Shown one piece after another: positions 18,160 through 26,856 of a stretch of 64,000 bases of DNA (its first letter is position 1; the number at the start of each line of letters is the position of its first letter). A program made the translations under genes and the position numbers. The notes beneath the pieces are model-generated. The model was given only the letters and a program-made list of their open reading frames with translations. It was not told the origin of the DNA and did no database searches. Origin of the DNA: Streptococcus sp. (GTDB lineage: Bacteria > Bacillota > Bacilli > Lactobacillales > Streptococcaceae); contig JAUMZW010000003.1 of the NCBI GenBank assembly GCA_030527925.1, positions 98,795 through 162,794 of the forward strand. Reading direction: 5' to 3'.

Positions 18160-19199
18160 TCATCCTCTAAATACGAGCTCTCCATATTTGATATTATGTC
18201 TAAATTAAATGCTCCAACTGAAAACTGATACAAGTCATTTATGATTTTTAAGGTTACTAAATCTCGTGAAGAAAATTGATAACAGTCAATTTTTTCGGTC
18301 AATAAATAAGCAGATATTCGCCGCAAACTTTCTTTAAAATCATCAAATCCCAGATAATCATTACTAGGGTAATTTTGCATGTACCTCTCATATAAAAAGT
18401 CCAATTCAAAAAAACTTCCCATCTCCGTACCTAGAATATTAATCTGTTCAGCAGATGTTTCATTAACTAAAAGATAACCATCTTGGGACGGAAAAAGTAT
18501 GACAAATAAATTTGGCAAACTCTTAGTTAACATCTCAAGTCGCTTACTAAATCTTAAAAATTCGTCCAATCCTAGATAATCATCTAAATTTCTAAAAAGC
18601 AATAAGATTTTCTGATCACGACAAAGCAAGATAGCTTCTAACATTTGTAGAAACAAATGACATTTTGTCTCATTTGGTAGAAATGGAAAAGAAACCATTT
18701 CTTTATCAAGATAGAATGAAGGATAGAGTTGCTTACTGATAATAGTCTCAGCTGTCAAATCATGGCAGTCTAATCCGTAACTTGATATCCCATACTCTTG
18801 CCGTAACACCTGATTGAGTTTACCAACAAGCTGCTCCAATTGCTCATTCATCTTTTCTAAATCTGACATGATACTCAACTGACTAAACGATGTTTTGGCG
18901 TAATCATAGGCTAATGTGCCTTTCTTATACTCCATCTGGTCTAAAAAATCCTGCATAGATGAGATAGAAACCACATCATAATGAGTCCTGTTTACAAGTT
19001 CTCCATCAATCAAAACTTCTGGTTCAGCTTGATGAAATAAGGTTAAATCTGATTGATTATATTTCTTCCCACCAAAATACCATAACACTATTTGCCAAAT
19101 GTCATATTTGAGTTGATAATCTGAGCCAATGATTTGTGTAAATTGCCCAAAATTCAAGTTAAAGTTATCTTTATAGGGATGTGTTATTTTAAGTTTCAT
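18156..19199 (-). CDS. csn2: CRISPR adaptation protein Csn2 (long form)
   Basis: Csn2 marks type II-A systems and forms ring-shaped tetramers on DNA ends during spacer acquisition. At 347 residues this is the long form found with CRISPR1-type loci, well above the roughly 220 residues of the short form. Visible family elements are an N-terminal MKLKITHPYKDNFNLNFGQF beta region and a central KILLLFRNLDDYLGLDEF segment. Its ATG overlaps the cas2 stop as ATGA, and its TGA forms part of the -35 of the array promoter. Assignment rests on position, length and the overall pattern. Confidence 0.93.
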   Translation of the reverse strand: MKLKITHPYKDNFNLNFGQFTQIIGSDYQLKYDIWQIVLWYFGGKKYNQSDLTLFHQAEPEVLIDGELVNRTHYDVVSISSMQDFLDQMEYKKGTLAYDYAKTSFSQLSIMSDLEKMNEQLEQLVGKLNQVLRQEYGISSYGLDCHDLTAETIISKQLYPSFYLDKEMVSFPFLPNETKCHLFLQMLEAILLCRDQKILLLFRNLDDYLGLDEFLRFSKRLEMLTKSLPNLFVILFPSQDGYLLVNETSAEQINILGTEMGSFFELDFLYERYMQNYPSNDYLGFDDFKESLRRISAYLLTEKIDCYQFSSRDLVTLKIINDLYQFSVGAFNLDIISNMESSYLEDD

Positions 19200-19519
19200 A
19201 TCACCACCAACTTGTGATTACTAATCACTTCTTCTTGCTTTGTTTTCCCACCTACAAGTAAAAACATCTCTGAGAATTGTTTTTCAGTCACTGCTAATAA
19301 TCGGACATTGCCAAATGGTAAGTCACTTTTTTGTAATCTCTTATAAAATTTATTTGCAAAGCTTCGATTTGGGCATGTTCTGACATAGACTGAAAATTGT
19401 AGCATCTCAAATCCATTAGCAATCAATTCCTTTCGAAATTGTCTATAAATTCTTTTTTCCTGATTGGTTTCCATTGGCAAATCAAAAAAACACACTAACC
19501 TCAATGCTGCATACCTCAT
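19196..19519 (-). CDS. cas2: CRISPR-associated endonuclease Cas2
   Basis: Cas2 bridges two Cas1 dimers in the integrase. The 107-residue ferredoxin-like protein starts RYAALRLVCFFDLP with the conserved Asp after the first strand, and has FEMLQFSVYVR and GNVRLLAVTEKQF. I start at ATG 19519, which overlaps the cas1 stop (ATGA) and has GGGAG upstream within cas1; the frame runs 12 codons further upstream without such support. Co-translated with cas1 and csn2. Confidence 0.96.
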   Translation of the reverse strand: MRYAALRLVCFFDLPMETNQEKRIYRQFRKELIANGFEMLQFSVYVRTCPNRSFANKFYKRLQKSDLPFGNVRLLAVTEKQFSEMFLLVGGKTKQEEVISNHKLVVI

Positions 19520-20430
19520 ATTTTCTCCCATTCTACTGATGATACCACTGGACAATGTAATTGAGAACTATCTCTTTTTTCCATATAAGTTATGATACCT
19601 TTGACATATTTATCCATAGCTGATGTAACTGTACACATCTCTTTACCGTACCTAATCTTTACATTTAACAAATCTATCAGAGCCAATCGATAACTATATT
19701 TAAGATAGTCCTTATCTCTTAAATGGAGATAGACCCATAAATCTATGATTGGTCGAAAAGGCTCCATAAAATCATCTGCTAAATTAAAATGGTTGTATTC
19801 ATTTTTGTGAAAAACTCCTAACAATGCATTTAGACCGTATCCCGCTATCAATCTTGTCATCTGAGCTCTAAATATGGTATAGCCATAATTCAAACCAGCA
19901 TTTACCACATCTGTTTCTTCTTGTGTGACTCGGGAAAAATCCTTGCCAAATAAGGCATTGAAGTAAACCTTGGCAGCATGTCCCTCGCGGTTGGTTTTAT
20001 CTCCTGGTATGACAGATTCCTTATAGTCAGATAGTAAACTAATCGCTTTAAAGTCTTGCTCTAAATAACTCAAAACATCCTGTTGGTTATTGATTTTGTG
20101 GTAAACAATCATTTGCCACAGCCTATCTTTTTCTTCTTGTGTCCAAGAGAGTTGCTGTTGTAATTTTTTATAAGCCCTAAAGTACTGATTTTCTCCATGA
20201 TAGATACCTGTAGGTAAATAATTTTTATCACAGACCAGTAGGACAATATTATATTTACTAAATGCCGACAACAACCTCAAGGTAACAACTGTACTACCAC
20301 CTTCTGCTACCACCATAGAAATATCACTTAAAGGAATGATATAATCTTGTCCCAATTTTTTCACTACAAGATTGTCCAATTTTAAAAACATCTTTTCACT
20401 ATCTTTGATATGAATAATACGCCACGTCAT
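19516..20430 (-). CDS. cas1: CRISPR-associated integrase Cas1
   Basis: Cas1 inserts new spacers at the leader-repeat junction. The 304-residue protein is full length for type II-A. It has an N-terminal beta domain (IIPLSDISMVVAEGG) and the C-terminal helical active site with REGHAAKVYFNALFG (Glu), FHKNEYNHFNLADD (His) and FMEPFRPIID (acidic). An excellent ribosome site (AGGAGGTGGTTAT) precedes ATG 20430. The gene lies directly downstream of the tracrRNA terminator, so it needs readthrough or its own promoter; a TATAAT without a good -35 lies just upstream. Confidence 0.97.
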   Translation of the reverse strand: MTWRIIHIKDSEKMFLKLDNLVVKKLGQDYIIPLSDISMVVAEGGSTVVTLRLLSAFSKYNIVLLVCDKNYLPTGIYHGENQYFRAYKKLQQQLSWTQEEKDRLWQMIVYHKINNQQDVLSYLEQDFKAISLLSDYKESVIPGDKTNREGHAAKVYFNALFGKDFSRVTQEETDVVNAGLNYGYTIFRAQMTRLIAGYGLNALLGVFHKNEYNHFNLADDFMEPFRPIIDLWVYLHLRDKDYLKYSYRLALIDLLNVKIRYGKEMCTVTSAMDKYVKGIITYMEKRDSSQLHCPVVSSVEWEKI

Positions 20431-20459
20431 ATAACCACCTCCTTTATTATAAAAAACAC

Positions 20460-20559
20460 GAAAAATCCCCCTTCGTTGAAGGGGGATTTGATTTCGGCAT
20501 GAAGCCTTATCTTTGTAGCTTCTGCAAGATTTAAGTAACTGTGTAAGGCGTCCCTTACA
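20460..20559 (-). ncRNA. tracrRNA between cas9 and cas1
   Basis: Leftward RNA of about 100 nt. It opens with hairpin GTGTAAGG-GACG-CCTTACAC, followed by the anti-repeat (20525-20542) that pairs with the repeat core CAAGATTTAAGTAACTG. Next come the bulge/nexus segment GAAGCTACAAAGATAAGGC and TTCATGCCGAAATC. It ends in a 12-bp GC-rich stem (20463-20489) with a U tract. Order and sequence match the S. thermophilus CRISPR1 tracrRNA, except that the last hairpin differs. Confidence 0.95.
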
Positions 20560-20564
20560 CTATT

Positions 20565-20593
20565 ATTATAAACTAATATATCATCTAATTCAA
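20565..20593 (-). promoter_or_regulatory. tracrRNA promoter inside the cas9 3' end
   Basis: TTGAAT (20588-20593) and TATAAT (20565-20570) are 17 bp apart, giving a start near 20558, at the base of the first tracrRNA hairpin. The -35 contains the cas9 stop codon TGA (20590-20592). Confidence 0.75.
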
Positions 20594-23500
20594 GACTTTT
20601 TCGACCTATTTTTAAAACTTAGGATAGGATGATCTCCTTCTTTTTTTATGTAAAACTTATTCTCTAGTACATCCGTACGAACCTTATAGATGGAGAGATT
20701 CGGTTTAGCTAAACCTTTAATACATTGACCACCTCTACTAACTGTGCCTAGTACTGGAATCAATAACGCCTCTCCCTCAAACTTAGCTCTTTCATATGGT
20801 TTTAACTCAACGTAATTTTTAGAAGTGTTATTTCTAGACCAAAATCTATACAATCCTTCTACCTTAGATTCTGTATCTTTAATCACTACTAAATCATTTT
20901 TATAAAGAGTAAACTTGAACTCAGAATGTTTAGACACACCTTCTAATTGTTTTATCTCATCGTACTTTTCTTGACTAATTCCATAACTACCAGTTCCCTT
21001 TTCGTAAGAAAGGTCTGCATATTTCAAACCCATAAGTTCATACTTGCCTGTTGTGGGATTAAAGTAAACATCAGTTCGCCATGGTTTTAAAGATTGGAGA
21101 ACAACCTTATTTTTTGCGTCTTTAGGTGTTATATCAATGGCATTGCCTAGTTTTGAATCATAATATTTAAAAACTTTAATAAATGGACCATTACCTTTTT
21201 TACTATATTTACGAAGATATTCGCCTTGCTCATCAGCATAAAGTTTAAACGGACTGACATCTACCGATTTTTCACCTTCTACAATCTTATCAGGGTATTG
21301 GTCTAAGACAGTCTCTACCACTTCCTTGAAGGTTCTCTCATCATGATGATACATTAAAAACTTGGTCTTGTCTTTATCATAAACCTTTTTAAAATCTTTA
21401 TACCCTTCTACTGTATAAATATCTGATGTTTTTCCAATAACATATATTTCAGGTTTTTTATCTTTACCAACTTGGGCACTTCTTGTCCCATATATGGTTG
21501 CATCAGAGACTTTACGATTTACCTTACTATCGACTTGATAAGAAAAGAGAACCTCATTTTCAAAACCTTCTTGCTTAAGCGTATTAACAAATCCATCGTA
21601 AACCGTTTGATAGACAAGGTCTTGATAGGTTTTATTATCCACATCTAAAATCTCACCCGTCTCAGGATCATAAAAGACAGCATCTTCCCCTTCTTCGACG
21701 ATATGCCCTAGTTTATCCCATATTTTTAGTTGAGTTGATGCGGCAATGATAAGAGCGTCAATGGCATGATGATGATAAGTTTCTCTGGTTTTTGCCAAAT
21801 CCCATTTACGACGTAACATAGCAGTAAACAGACCTCGTACAACAGATACTGTAGTATCTTTATCATCAAAGAAAGATTGAAAGGCATTCAAAACAACACG
21901 TGAAGCATACCTTGTATCAACAAGATTTCTTGCAATAAACTGACGTTTTACTTCAATTTTATTGATATCTTCTTGACAAAGTAAGTATTCCGCCTTTTTT
22001 TTACCTAATGTTTTTCTATTAGCAGCAACATAATCTTTGAATTCCGTCCATGACCATGCTTGTTTCATCGTAGGAATAGATTGGAAGGGGGTTTTTTGTC
22101 CTTTTTCCTGATTAGCCGTACTATAAACCAAAACCTTGTTACTAAGACTATCATCAAAAGATAACGATAAAGGTAAGATGTGGTCAATCTCAAAGAGATT
22201 AGGATTATAAACCAAATCATGAGCAGTAATCACTCTACCAGTGTATAAACAACGCTCTCCTTGCTGATACCATAAACGTATCTTTGTTTCTAAACTCCTA
22301 TTTTGCTTAAAGACATCATTTGGTAAATCAGCTCTTCCCAATGCATTGGCTACTTTTTTGAGTGCCTCACTCTTTTGTTTGGCATTTTCTTTCTGAGCGG
22401 TTTCTTTTTGTTTTTTTACATCATCTTCATTAGACTCTCTTGCCATTTCAATAACAATTTTATCAATATGATGTGTCTTTTCATATTTTTTTAAAATATG
22501 ATTTAAAATCTTAATTGATTGTCTGACTGATTTAACTACAACAGGGTTATAGATTTCATCAACAACATCATCCTCAGAAATATATTTAGTCTTGACAGAA
22601 CGACTTTGATTAGCTTTTTTCTTGTTTGCAAAATAAGAGTCACTTAAAATGGTCATCTGCTCTTTTGATGTTTGGTAGAGCTCAGGTATAAGCTCTTCCA
22701 TTAATTTGACTGAAAAATTATGCCAACCCTTACCAAAAATAAGAGATAATTTTTTTCTTGCATTAACAAAATCATCAACTTCTTCTTCAGAAAAACGATT
22801 TCCAAACTTATCTTTCATCGCTTGTCTAATAGCTGGCGTCTCAGTATTTATTGTTAAAATATGAGCAACATTATCCAGTTCTTTTCGTGTTAACATATCG
22901 ATATCGACTATATTTAAGGTGCTCTTCATTTTACGGTAAGGCTCAAATGTATGGATATCTGGTGCATCTTTTGCATCTTGACGATAGCCCTTTATATCAT
23001 CAAGGTTGCCTCCAGTTAACTTTATAATCTCTTTTAATAATTTCTTTGGTCCAAATGTTTTCGAATTTTTTGCTACATTAACTAACATTTCTTTTTGCTC
23101 ACAGGTTAATTTTCCTGTCTCTGTAGGAACCGTTAGATTATTTAAATCATTTAAAAAATTAAATTCTTGAGCAGTGTACGAGGATTTGGAAGCACGATAC
23201 TCCTCTGGATAATAACTACACTTCCCAATTAAAACTTCAAATATGTTTTTTAGGGTACGACCATCTGTTCTATAAATTCCATAGTCTGTACGAGATAATT
23301 CATTTCCTGGTCCGATATAATACGCTCTTTTTCGAGATATTAAACTAAGAATCGCATTAATAAAATCATCTGTAACTTTAGAATTTGTTAATTTTTGTTG
23401 CTCTAAAATTTTGATGGCTTCATTTTTATAGTCAGAAGTTGAGAAAACATTAATAATTCGAACTGTTTCACCTTGCTCATTTGTAATCGTAAAATCACCC

Positions 23501-24000
23501 CTTAGCTGACCATATCTTTCTAATCGTTCGAATTGTATCTGACCTGGAGTCTTACCTTCTAGCAAAGATTGATTTAGTTGAATAGCCTTACTATAATCAC
23601 TACCGCTACCTGCTCCATCATCTTCTGCATCATCAAGATAACTAATTCCTCTTCGTTTCACAATTGTTCTTAAAGCAATCAATAGTTCTTCGTTACTTAA
23701 AGCTTGAGATAATCCCTTCACACGAAGTTGGTAAGGATTATCATTAATAGATACTGTTGTACCTTCTTCTAATAATTGGTATTGGTAAAAGAGATTATAG
23801 ATATCACTGACACGACGTTGTCTTCTTCTCAACAATCTTCTTGACTGCCTAAAGCCACGACGCTCCTTATTATTATCAGCGTTAGCTGCTGGAAAAAGTC
23901 TAGAACTAGCATGTAATATCTTTCCTGTCTCTTTTTCAATAATTCCAACACCTACAGATGCTATCCCAATATCCAGTCCTACGATAATACTTTTATCCAT
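20590..24000 (-). CDS. cas9: Type II-A CRISPR nuclease Cas9 (CRISPR1/S. pasteurianus-like)
   Basis: RNA-guided DNA nuclease that uses crRNA and tracrRNA to cut both strands and also takes part in spacer selection. At 1136 residues it belongs with the compact Cas9s of S. thermophilus CRISPR1 and S. pasteurianus. RuvC-I is GLDIG with D10; the Arg-rich bridge helix (RRLLRRRQRR) follows at about 54-64; RuvC-II is VIEMARE at about 516-522; HNH is FEIDHILPLSLSFDD with catalytic H607; RuvC-III is YHHHAIDALIIAA. The C-terminal PAM-interacting domain is intact. The ATG at 24000 is chosen because AAGGAG is 7 nt upstream; an ATG at 24006 is too close to it. The PAM cannot be read from the sequence. Confidence 0.98.
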   Translation of the reverse strand: MDKSIIVGLDIGIASVGVGIIEKETGKILHASSRLFPAANADNNKERRGFRQSRRLLRRRQRRVSDIYNLFYQYQLLEEGTTVSINDNPYQLRVKGLSQALSNEELLIALRTIVKRRGISYLDDAEDDGAGSGSDYSKAIQLNQSLLEGKTPGQIQFERLERYGQLRGDFTITNEQGETVRIINVFSTSDYKNEAIKILEQQKLTNSKVTDDFINAILSLISRKRAYYIGPGNELSRTDYGIYRTDGRTLKNIFEVLIGKCSYYPEEYRASKSSYTAQEFNFLNDLNNLTVPTETGKLTCEQKEMLVNVAKNSKTFGPKKLLKEIIKLTGGNLDDIKGYRQDAKDAPDIHTFEPYRKMKSTLNIVDIDMLTRKELDNVAHILTINTETPAIRQAMKDKFGNRFSEEEVDDFVNARKKLSLIFGKGWHNFSVKLMEELIPELYQTSKEQMTILSDSYFANKKKANQSRSVKTKYISEDDVVDEIYNPVVVKSVRQSIKILNHILKKYEKTHHIDKIVIEMARESNEDDVKKQKETAQKENAKQKSEALKKVANALGRADLPNDVFKQNRSLETKIRLWYQQGERCLYTGRVITAHDLVYNPNLFEIDHILPLSLSFDDSLSNKVLVYSTANQEKGQKTPFQSIPTMKQAWSWTEFKDYVAANRKTLGKKKAEYLLCQEDINKIEVKRQFIARNLVDTRYASRVVLNAFQSFFDDKDTTVSVVRGLFTAMLRRKWDLAKTRETYHHHAIDALIIAASTQLKIWDKLGHIVEEGEDAVFYDPETGEILDVDNKTYQDLVYQTVYDGFVNTLKQEGFENEVLFSYQVDSKVNRKVSDATIYGTRSAQVGKDKKPEIYVIGKTSDIYTVEGYKDFKKVYDKDKTKFLMYHHDERTFKEVVETVLDQYPDKIVEGEKSVDVSPFKLYADEQGEYLRKYSKKGNGPFIKVFKYYDSKLGNAIDITPKDAKNKVVLQSLKPWRTDVYFNPTTGKYELMGLKYADLSYEKGTGSYGISQEKYDEIKQLEGVSKHSEFKFTLYKNDLVVIKDTESKVEGLYRFWSRNNTSKNYVELKPYERAKFEGEALLIPVLGTVSRGGQCIKGLAKPNLSIYKVRTDVLENKFYIKKEGDHPILSFKNRSKKS

Positions 24001-24096
24001 CACCATTCTCCTTATAGCCTTGTATAATTTTATTTTATCATAACTTAAAAAATTTAATATGTTTTTCTAATAAATTACCCATAATTTCTGATAGGC

Positions 24097-24813
24097 TTAG
24101 TCAAAGTAGGCTTTTAAATCTTCTTTTTCTTCAAGAGTCAGTTCTCGATATTCACCTACAGCTAACTCTCCTAAACTAAAGGGTCCAAAATGGGTTCGTT
24201 TTAAGTAGGTGACTTTGACGCCATAAGCCAAAAACATTTTTTTGATTTGATGAAATTTCCCTTCTGATATTATGATTTGAGCTTTAGAAAAAGATTCGTC
24301 ACTAGCTATTACGTTTAGCTGTGCAGGCTTACAGACCGTCCCATCTAAAAATGCTACACCCTTAGAGAAAAAGACTGAGGCATCTGACCCTAACCTGCCA
24401 TTAACTTCAACATAATATTCCTTGGTGACATGATGTTTGGGATGAAGCATCCTAAATCCTATAGGACCATTAGTTGTCAAAAAAACTAGACCTTCAGTGT
24501 CTCTATCCAACCTTCCGACAGGATAAAGAGCATCGTCTCTATCTTTTTGAGAAAGACAATCAATGACTGTCTTATGTTGGTCGTCTTTCCTTGCTGTGAC
24601 AACGCCTGAGGGTTTATTTAATAGCCAATATTTCCCACCAAAATGACAGAGTTCCTTACCTGAAACCATGATTTTTTGCAGAGAGCTATCAACTATTTTA
24701 CCTGCATCTGTAACCACTATACCATCAACTGTGACTTGTTTTCGACGCAGTAACATATTAACTTGTCCACGGCTCCCACAAGCATGTTTTTCCATTAACT
24801 TATCTAATCGCAT
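24097..24813 (-). CDS. rsuA: 16S rRNA pseudouridine synthase (RsuA family)
   Basis: Isomerises a uridine of 16S rRNA to pseudouridine. The 238 residues comprise an N-terminal S4-like RNA-binding domain (MRLDKLMEKHACGSRGQVNM) and a catalytic domain with GRLDRDTEGLVFLTT, where the second Asp is the nucleophile, plus EGKFHQIKKMF near the C-terminus. The RsuA versus RluB/E/F distinction is by overall size and cannot be fully settled here. It is leftward and lies 96 bp upstream of cas9; a chromosomal housekeeping gene at the edge of the CRISPR locus. Confidence 0.88.
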   Translation of the reverse strand: MRLDKLMEKHACGSRGQVNMLLRRKQVTVDGIVVTDAGKIVDSSLQKIMVSGKELCHFGGKYWLLNKPSGVVTARKDDQHKTVIDCLSQKDRDDALYPVGRLDRDTEGLVFLTTNGPIGFRMLHPKHHVTKEYYVEVNGRLGSDASVFFSKGVAFLDGTVCKPAQLNVIASDESFSKAQIIISEGKFHQIKKMFLAYGVKVTYLKRTHFGPFSLGELAVGEYRELTLEEKEDLKAYFD

Positions 24814-24838
24814 AACTTTATTTTACCATGAATGAACA

Positions 24839-24881
24839 AGAAAAAACCTAGGGTCTATTCATGCTACCCTAGGTTTTTTTC
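24839..24881. terminator. Terminator of the flavocytochrome operon
   Basis: A 14-bp stem AAAAAACCTAGGGT (24841-24854) with its complement (24866-24879) and T/A runs on both strands. It touches the stop of the last gene of the leftward redox operon. Confidence 0.85.
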
Positions 24882-25498
24882 TAATTAAGCTGTTTAGCTG
24901 TTTTTTGAACTGGTCTTAGCCACTTATAAATGATATAGGTAATTATCGGAATACTCATGCCATCACATAACACCATAAACAAAATATTAGCACGAACATA
25001 ACTAATCAAATGAACATGTAATAACACCATGACAACACCTAAACTATTTAATGTTGTGACAATCATTCTTAGTCTGTTTTGATAGATACCTAACGGCTTT
25101 ATTAGCAAGGATTTTGCCAAGCTATAAATAATACTATATCCTGCAAAAACCATTAAAACTGAAACTGCTAACATTGCGACAATAAGATTGACACCGCTTG
25201 ATAAATTCATATTCTGATGAAAAAAGGATGTCACAAGGGCAATTGATGTTAGTAGTAACTGATTGATGTATGCTATACGGGTATTTATAAACTGTGATAG
25301 CCAGCTAGGTTTGACCGAAATATATAGAGTAAGTAACATCCATACATAGGCGAATATCCCTAAACTAAAGGTCATAGCATGAGGCATTTTTTCGCTTGGC
25401 AGTCCTACTAAAAATGTTAAAACTAATGGTATTGGTAAAATCAAGGCTAAAGTAAGCTCAACTAATCCTGAAAGATAAGGGGAAAGTTTTTTTATCAT
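24881..25498 (-). CDS. Reduced NOX/ferric-reductase-like membrane protein
   Basis: A 205-residue protein of about six membrane spans that aligns along its whole length with the membrane half of the adjacent flavocytochrome (shared spans IGLP/VGLP, YxWMLLxxYI, KPxWL, HVxLIxYVxAN). It lacks the FAD and NAD(P) domains entirely. Of the four haem-ligand His of the neighbour, only two are kept (H94 and H161); the partners are Gln80 and Thr148. It could bind one haem and pass electrons, or be an assembly partner; both are inference. GGAGATATC precedes the ATG. Last gene of the operon, ending at a strong terminator. Confidence 0.8.
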   Translation of the reverse strand: MIKKLSPYLSGLVELTLALILPIPLVLTFLVGLPSEKMPHAMTFSLGIFAYVWMLLTLYISVKPSWLSQFINTRIAYINQLLLTSIALVTSFFHQNMNLSSGVNLIVAMLAVSVLMVFAGYSIIYSLAKSLLIKPLGIYQNRLRMIVTTLNSLGVVMVLLHVHLISYVRANILFMVLCDGMSIPIITYIIYKWLRPVQKTAKQLN

Positions 25499-25569
25499 GA
25501 TATCTCCTATATTATTTTTCTAAAATACTCTATTTATTGTACCAAAAATGATAACAACTTACATTATAT

Positions 25570-26856
25570 TTACCATCCAAATTCCTCATAAAAAATCTGG
25601 TGTCTAGGAATACCTTGTTTAGTCATTTCATCAATCCAGTAATGCCCCATAGCCGTAGGCCCACTAATCAAAACAAGAAGCTTGCTTGTATCCTTAGGTA
25701 ACTGACTGAGTACCATTACCTTATCAAATCGTCCAACTTGTCTATATGAAGTGAAGTTCTGACGGTTATTCCATTCACGAAAACGCTCTTCATAAATTAA
25801 AGCTGCTTGGGTGCTAGCACTGTGAAAAACAGTTGTTGCAATCTTGGGATTACTCTCAACAATAGATAGTATTGGTGTTACCCCGATACCACCAGTTACA
25901 ATTATTAATTTTTCAGGGGCCTGCTCATCGATAATCGTCTGATACATCCCGTACCCACCATCGACATAGATTACTTCAGAAGTGGAAACTGTTTGTAATT
26001 GTCTTGTGAAATCTCCATCTCCTCTAATAGCCAATATTATCTCTTTAGATTGAGTAGGATTATTTACAATTGAAAAGGGATGAGGCTCCTCCATTCCCCT
26101 AACCTTTGGAAAGGAGATAAACACAAAATCTCCAGCCCTTAATTTATTTTGCAATTTTCTAGGAAGCTCTATGACTAATTCATGAATGTTAGGTGCAATG
26201 GAGTGATTTGATAGAAAGGTACTTTTATAGCCGACAGCGTTGGGGCGATACTTTGTCCAAAAATAAAAACCAAAAACTGAAAAACTCATGAGATAAAAAG
26301 TGAACATAAAAGCCGTATTTGCTTTTACATATGGGATTAACTGAACATGGATAAATACTAGCAAAGTAGCTACAATGTTAAGTCTATGTAGCAATACTGA
26401 AACCTCATGTTTGAAAATCTTTTCTAGTATTGACTTTATCTTGGCTAAAAGAGAAAAACGTGAAGTTAACCACCCTGCCATAAAAACCATCGAATACAAG
26501 GCAATCGTTAAAAAGAGAAAAAAGGTCACATTCCCAGTCATTTGAATAAAACCATCAGATGGACTTAGACTTTTATGCACAAATGAGAATAGAATTGCTA
26601 CTAAACTTAAAACACCATGTATCATATAAGCCATGGGAAGTCCTATCCAACGGTCTAACCACTTTGGCTTAGTTCCTATATAGATTGCTAGTAGCATCCA
26701 AGTATAAGCATAAATGCCTAATGCATATGCAAAACGACTACTTGTATAAATACTAGGTAACCCAATCATAAAGGTTGAAAGCAATGGAAAGGGAAGCAAA
26801 AATACTGCAGCCATCCAGGCTAAACCAAGACTATACCGATGATTTGTTCTTTTCAT
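25570..26856 (-). CDS. NOX-type flavocytochrome (SpNOX-like ferric reductase/NAD(P)H oxidase)
   Basis: A 428-residue transmembrane oxidoreductase predicted to move electrons from cytosolic NAD(P)H across the membrane. Residues 1-200 form six spans with the exact NOX haem signature: H80-x13-H94 in one helix and H157-x12-H170 in another. Next comes an FR-type FAD domain with HPFSIVNNP, then an NAD domain with VTGGIGVTPILSIV and LISGPTAMG, ending in the aromatic tail EEFGW. This is the architecture of NADPH oxidases and of the pneumococcal SpNOX. The start at 26856 has GGAG 6 nt upstream and overlaps the apbE end by 26 bp. The acceptor (oxygen, iron or the FMN protein) is unknown. Confidence 0.88.
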   Translation of the reverse strand: MKRTNHRYSLGLAWMAAVFLLPFPLLSTFMIGLPSIYTSSRFAYALGIYAYTWMLLAIYIGTKPKWLDRWIGLPMAYMIHGVLSLVAILFSFVHKSLSPSDGFIQMTGNVTFFLFLTIALYSMVFMAGWLTSRFSLLAKIKSILEKIFKHEVSVLLHRLNIVATLLVFIHVQLIPYVKANTAFMFTFYLMSFSVFGFYFWTKYRPNAVGYKSTFLSNHSIAPNIHELVIELPRKLQNKLRAGDFVFISFPKVRGMEEPHPFSIVNNPTQSKEIILAIRGDGDFTRQLQTVSTSEVIYVDGGYGMYQTIIDEQAPEKLIIVTGGIGVTPILSIVESNPKIATTVFHSASTQAALIYEERFREWNNRQNFTSYRQVGRFDKVMVLSQLPKDTSKLLVLISGPTAMGHYWIDEMTKQGIPRHQIFYEEFGW

